From NCBI RefSeq assembly GCF_000311725.1, contig NZ_HE978515.1:80310-144309 (forward strand): 64,000 bases of DNA. The letters are read 5' to 3'. Below the pieces are notes generated by a model, which was not told where the DNA came from, did no database searches, and was given only the letters and a program-made list of their open reading frames with translations. This document shows, piece by piece, positions 62,886 to 64,000 of this stretch. Every line of letters begins with the position of its first letter. Positions within the stretch are counted from its first letter, which is position 1. Made by a program: the position numbers and the translations under genes. This DNA comes from Robertmurraya massiliosenegalensis JC6. Its GTDB lineage: Bacteria; Bacillota; Bacilli; Bacillales; Cytobacillaceae.

Positions 62886-63068
62886 GTGAATATTGGTCGT
62901 GCAAAGGAAATAGCAGAAAGTGCTGAAGTTCACAACGTCACCTATGATGGGATACCTGTGATCATCCAGCATGTTGATGACGAAACGAAAATGGCGAGAA
63001 TTTATTCAAAGCAGAATCCTGAACAAGAGCAGGATGTTCCAATTTTAAACTTAATTGAAGAGACGTAA
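62886..63068 (+). CDS. sspH: small acid-soluble spore protein, H type
   Basis: A 60-residue protein reading (M)[23 protein letters not shown] then [18 protein letters not shown] and [16 protein letters not shown]. This is the SspH pattern of minor spore core proteins made in the forespore. By homology the GTG at 62886 is the start, though its GGAGGAG is 12 bases away; the ATG at 62874 would add four residues but is only two bases from that site. The function within the spore is unknown. Confidence 0.87.
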   Translation: MNIGRAKEIAESAEVHNVTYDGIPVIIQHVDDETKMARIYSKQNPEQEQDVPILNLIEET

Positions 63069-63130
63069 TTTTCAATTTTTCATTGACTTTACTGACTATT
63101 TGTAGTAAATTTTAGAAAATTAAATCTAAT

Positions 63131-63243
63131 TTCTTATCAAGAGAGGTTGAGGGTCTGGCCCTATGAAACCTCAGCAACCTGCAAGCATTTATTGCAAGGT
63201 GCTAATTCCTACAAGTTTTTTCGTAAAACTTGACAGATAAGAA
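63131..63243 (+). promoter_or_regulatory. SAM-I (S-box) riboswitch
   Basis: P1 is TTCTTATC (63131-63138) pairing with GATAAGAA (63236-63243). Between them come the conserved AGAGAGGTTGAGGGTCTGGC, CCTATGAAACCTCAGCAACC, and the AAGGTGCTAATTCC block followed by GACAGAT. It turns transcription of metI off when S-adenosylmethionine is abundant. Confidence 0.97.
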
Positions 63244-63264
63244 GAATGGCTAAATACGTTATCT

Positions 63265-63305
63265 AAAAAAGTCTTCTTCTTAAAAGGAGACTTTTTATTT
63301 TTTAT
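63265..63305 (+). terminator. S-box attenuator terminator
   Basis: AAAAAGTCTTCTT pairs with AAGGAGACTTTTT (about 63266-63295, one G-U pair), followed by ATTTTTTATTT. Its upstream arm (TCTTCTT) can instead pair with AAGAAGA at 63239-63245, the antiterminator that shares the 3' side of P1. Confidence 0.85.
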
Positions 63306-63322
63306 TTGAGGAGTGTTAACGA

Positions 63323-64000
63323 ATGTATCAACCTGAAACTACATTAGCTCAAATTGGCAATCGCAGTGAAAAAACAACGGGAACTGTCAATCCCCCTATT
63401 TATCTCTCAACCGCCTATCGTCATGAAGGGATTGGCCAGTCAACTGGATTTGATTACATCCGTACTGGCAATCCAACACGCCAAATATTGGAGGAAACGA
63501 TCGCTGAATTAGAAGAAGGCGATGCTGGATTTGCTTGTAGTTCAGGAATGGCAGCGATCTTAACCGTCCTCTCGCTTTTTCAATCAGGAGACGAATGGAT
63601 TGTTTCAAAGGACTTATATGGTGGAAGCTATCGGATTCTTGAAGAAGGCTTTAAAAAATGGGGTTTAAACGTTACATATGTGAACACAAGTGATGTATTT
63701 AACATTTCACAAAGTATTACTGAACGAACAAAAGCGATCTTTATTGAGACACCAACAAATCCATTAATGGAACAGACTGATATAAACGAAGTGGCAAAAG
63801 TAGCAAAGGAACACAATCTTTTATTGATTGTTGATAACACTTTCTACACTCCCTACATTCAAAAACCAATTAAAGATGGTGCAGATATTGTCATTCATAG
63901 TGCCACAAAGTATTTAGGTGGGCATAATGATGTTCTCGCAGGACTAATCGTTGCAAAAGGGAAAAGTCTTTGTGAGACTCTAGCATTCTATCATAATGGC
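63323..64000 (+). CDS. metI: cystathionine gamma-synthase / O-acetylhomoserine thiolyase (partial, runs off the window)
   Basis: The first 226 residues of a PLP-dependent trans-sulfuration enzyme. Seen: GTVNPPIYLSTAYRH, DYIRTGNPTRQILEE, CSSGMAAI, IFIETPTNPLM, LLIVDNTFYTPYI and the Schiff-base lysine in HSATKYLGGHNDV (about 196). It makes cystathionine or homocysteine from O-acylhomoserine. The S-box upstream and the family fit MetI, usually followed by metC, which would lie beyond the window. TTGAGGAG precedes the ATG at 63323. Confidence 0.93.
   Translation, partial: MYQPETTLAQIGNRSEKTTGTVNPPIYLSTAYRHEGIGQSTGFDYIRTGNPTRQILEETIAELEEGDAGFACSSGMAAILTVLSLFQSGDEWIVSKDLYGGSYRILEEGFKKWGLNVTYVNTSDVFNISQSITERTKAIFIETPTNPLMEQTDINEVAKVAKEHNLLLIVDNTFYTPYIQKPIKDGADIVIHSATKYLGGHNDVLAGLIVAKGKSLCETLAFYHNG

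Overview
The window is low-GC DNA from an endospore-forming member of the Bacillaceae. It carries sporulation and Bacillus-specific genes: racA, a SinI-like antirepressor, sda-like and sspH-like genes, two YjcZ peptides, and yhfH, yuzL and ykuS types. It also has strong AGGAGG-type ribosome binding sites, frequent TTG/GTG starts and typical Gram-positive regulatory sites (SAM riboswitch, BirA operator, Fnr box). Many genes match the B. subtilis ykoS to ykuS part of the chromosome. There is no sign of prophage, ICE, CRISPR, rRNA or tRNA; this is mostly core chromosome with accessory insertions.

Layout. 0.2-7.2 kb (minus strand): a hydroxypyruvate isomerase / tartronate semialdehyde reductase pair, a PBP4-type carboxypeptidase, a YitT-family membrane protein and a Suv3-like RNA helicase. 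7.4-9.5 kb: YkuK and a soluble chemoreceptor with a C-terminal Cache-like domain. 9.5-15.7 kb: a divergent AddA/AddB-like helicase-nuclease pair. 15.9-21.6 kb: RacA; a ribbon-helix-helix regulator with a helically phased operator; an SCP2 protein; a candidate small RNA; a ykoS-ykoT-gtrA cell-surface glycosylation cluster; and small secreted or cytosolic proteins. 22.6-24.6 kb: a formate dehydrogenase with an in-frame UGA and a textbook SECIS hairpin, so a selenoprotein. 25-38.5 kb: an MHYT/PAS histidine kinase, yhfH, pepF, an almost gene-free stretch, small spore or cold proteins, a 1699-residue pseudokinase-ATPase-GAF-histidine kinase with its response regulator and a SinI-like gene between them, and a Sco protein. 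38.5-46.3 kb: penicillin acylase family protein, ABC-F ATPase, HAD phosphatase, an ECF sigma factor coupled to a second-type ClpP, YuzL, YkuS and a cupredoxin. 46.3-49.7 kb: pflB-pflA behind an Fnr box. 49.8-52.8 kb: the NAD salvage operon pncA-pncB-nadE. 52.9-54.7 kb: bioY behind a BirA operator, then a MifM-like arrest peptide gene in front of a second YidC insertase. 54.8-58.4 kb: paired CrcB/FluC channels, small proteins, YkqA and an Sda-like checkpoint protein. 58.5-62.6 kb: odhAB. 62.9-64 kb: an SspH-type spore protein and a SAM-riboswitch-controlled metI that runs off the window.

Functional picture. The organism switches between respiration (2-oxoglutarate dehydrogenase, Sco and cupredoxin copper proteins) and fermentation (pyruvate formate-lyase under a predicted Fnr site). 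Formate from PflB could be oxidised by the selenocysteine formate dehydrogenase 22 kb away, which implies that selA/selB/selC/selD exist elsewhere in this genome. The most interesting items are the UGA/SECIS formate dehydrogenase, the MifM-YidC2 arrest module, the phased operator of the ribbon-helix-helix regulator, the pseudokinase-histidine kinase/SinI locus, the divergent AddAB pair and an unassigned structured RNA near 17.4 kb. Family assignments rest on sequence recognition by eye, and no database search was possible.
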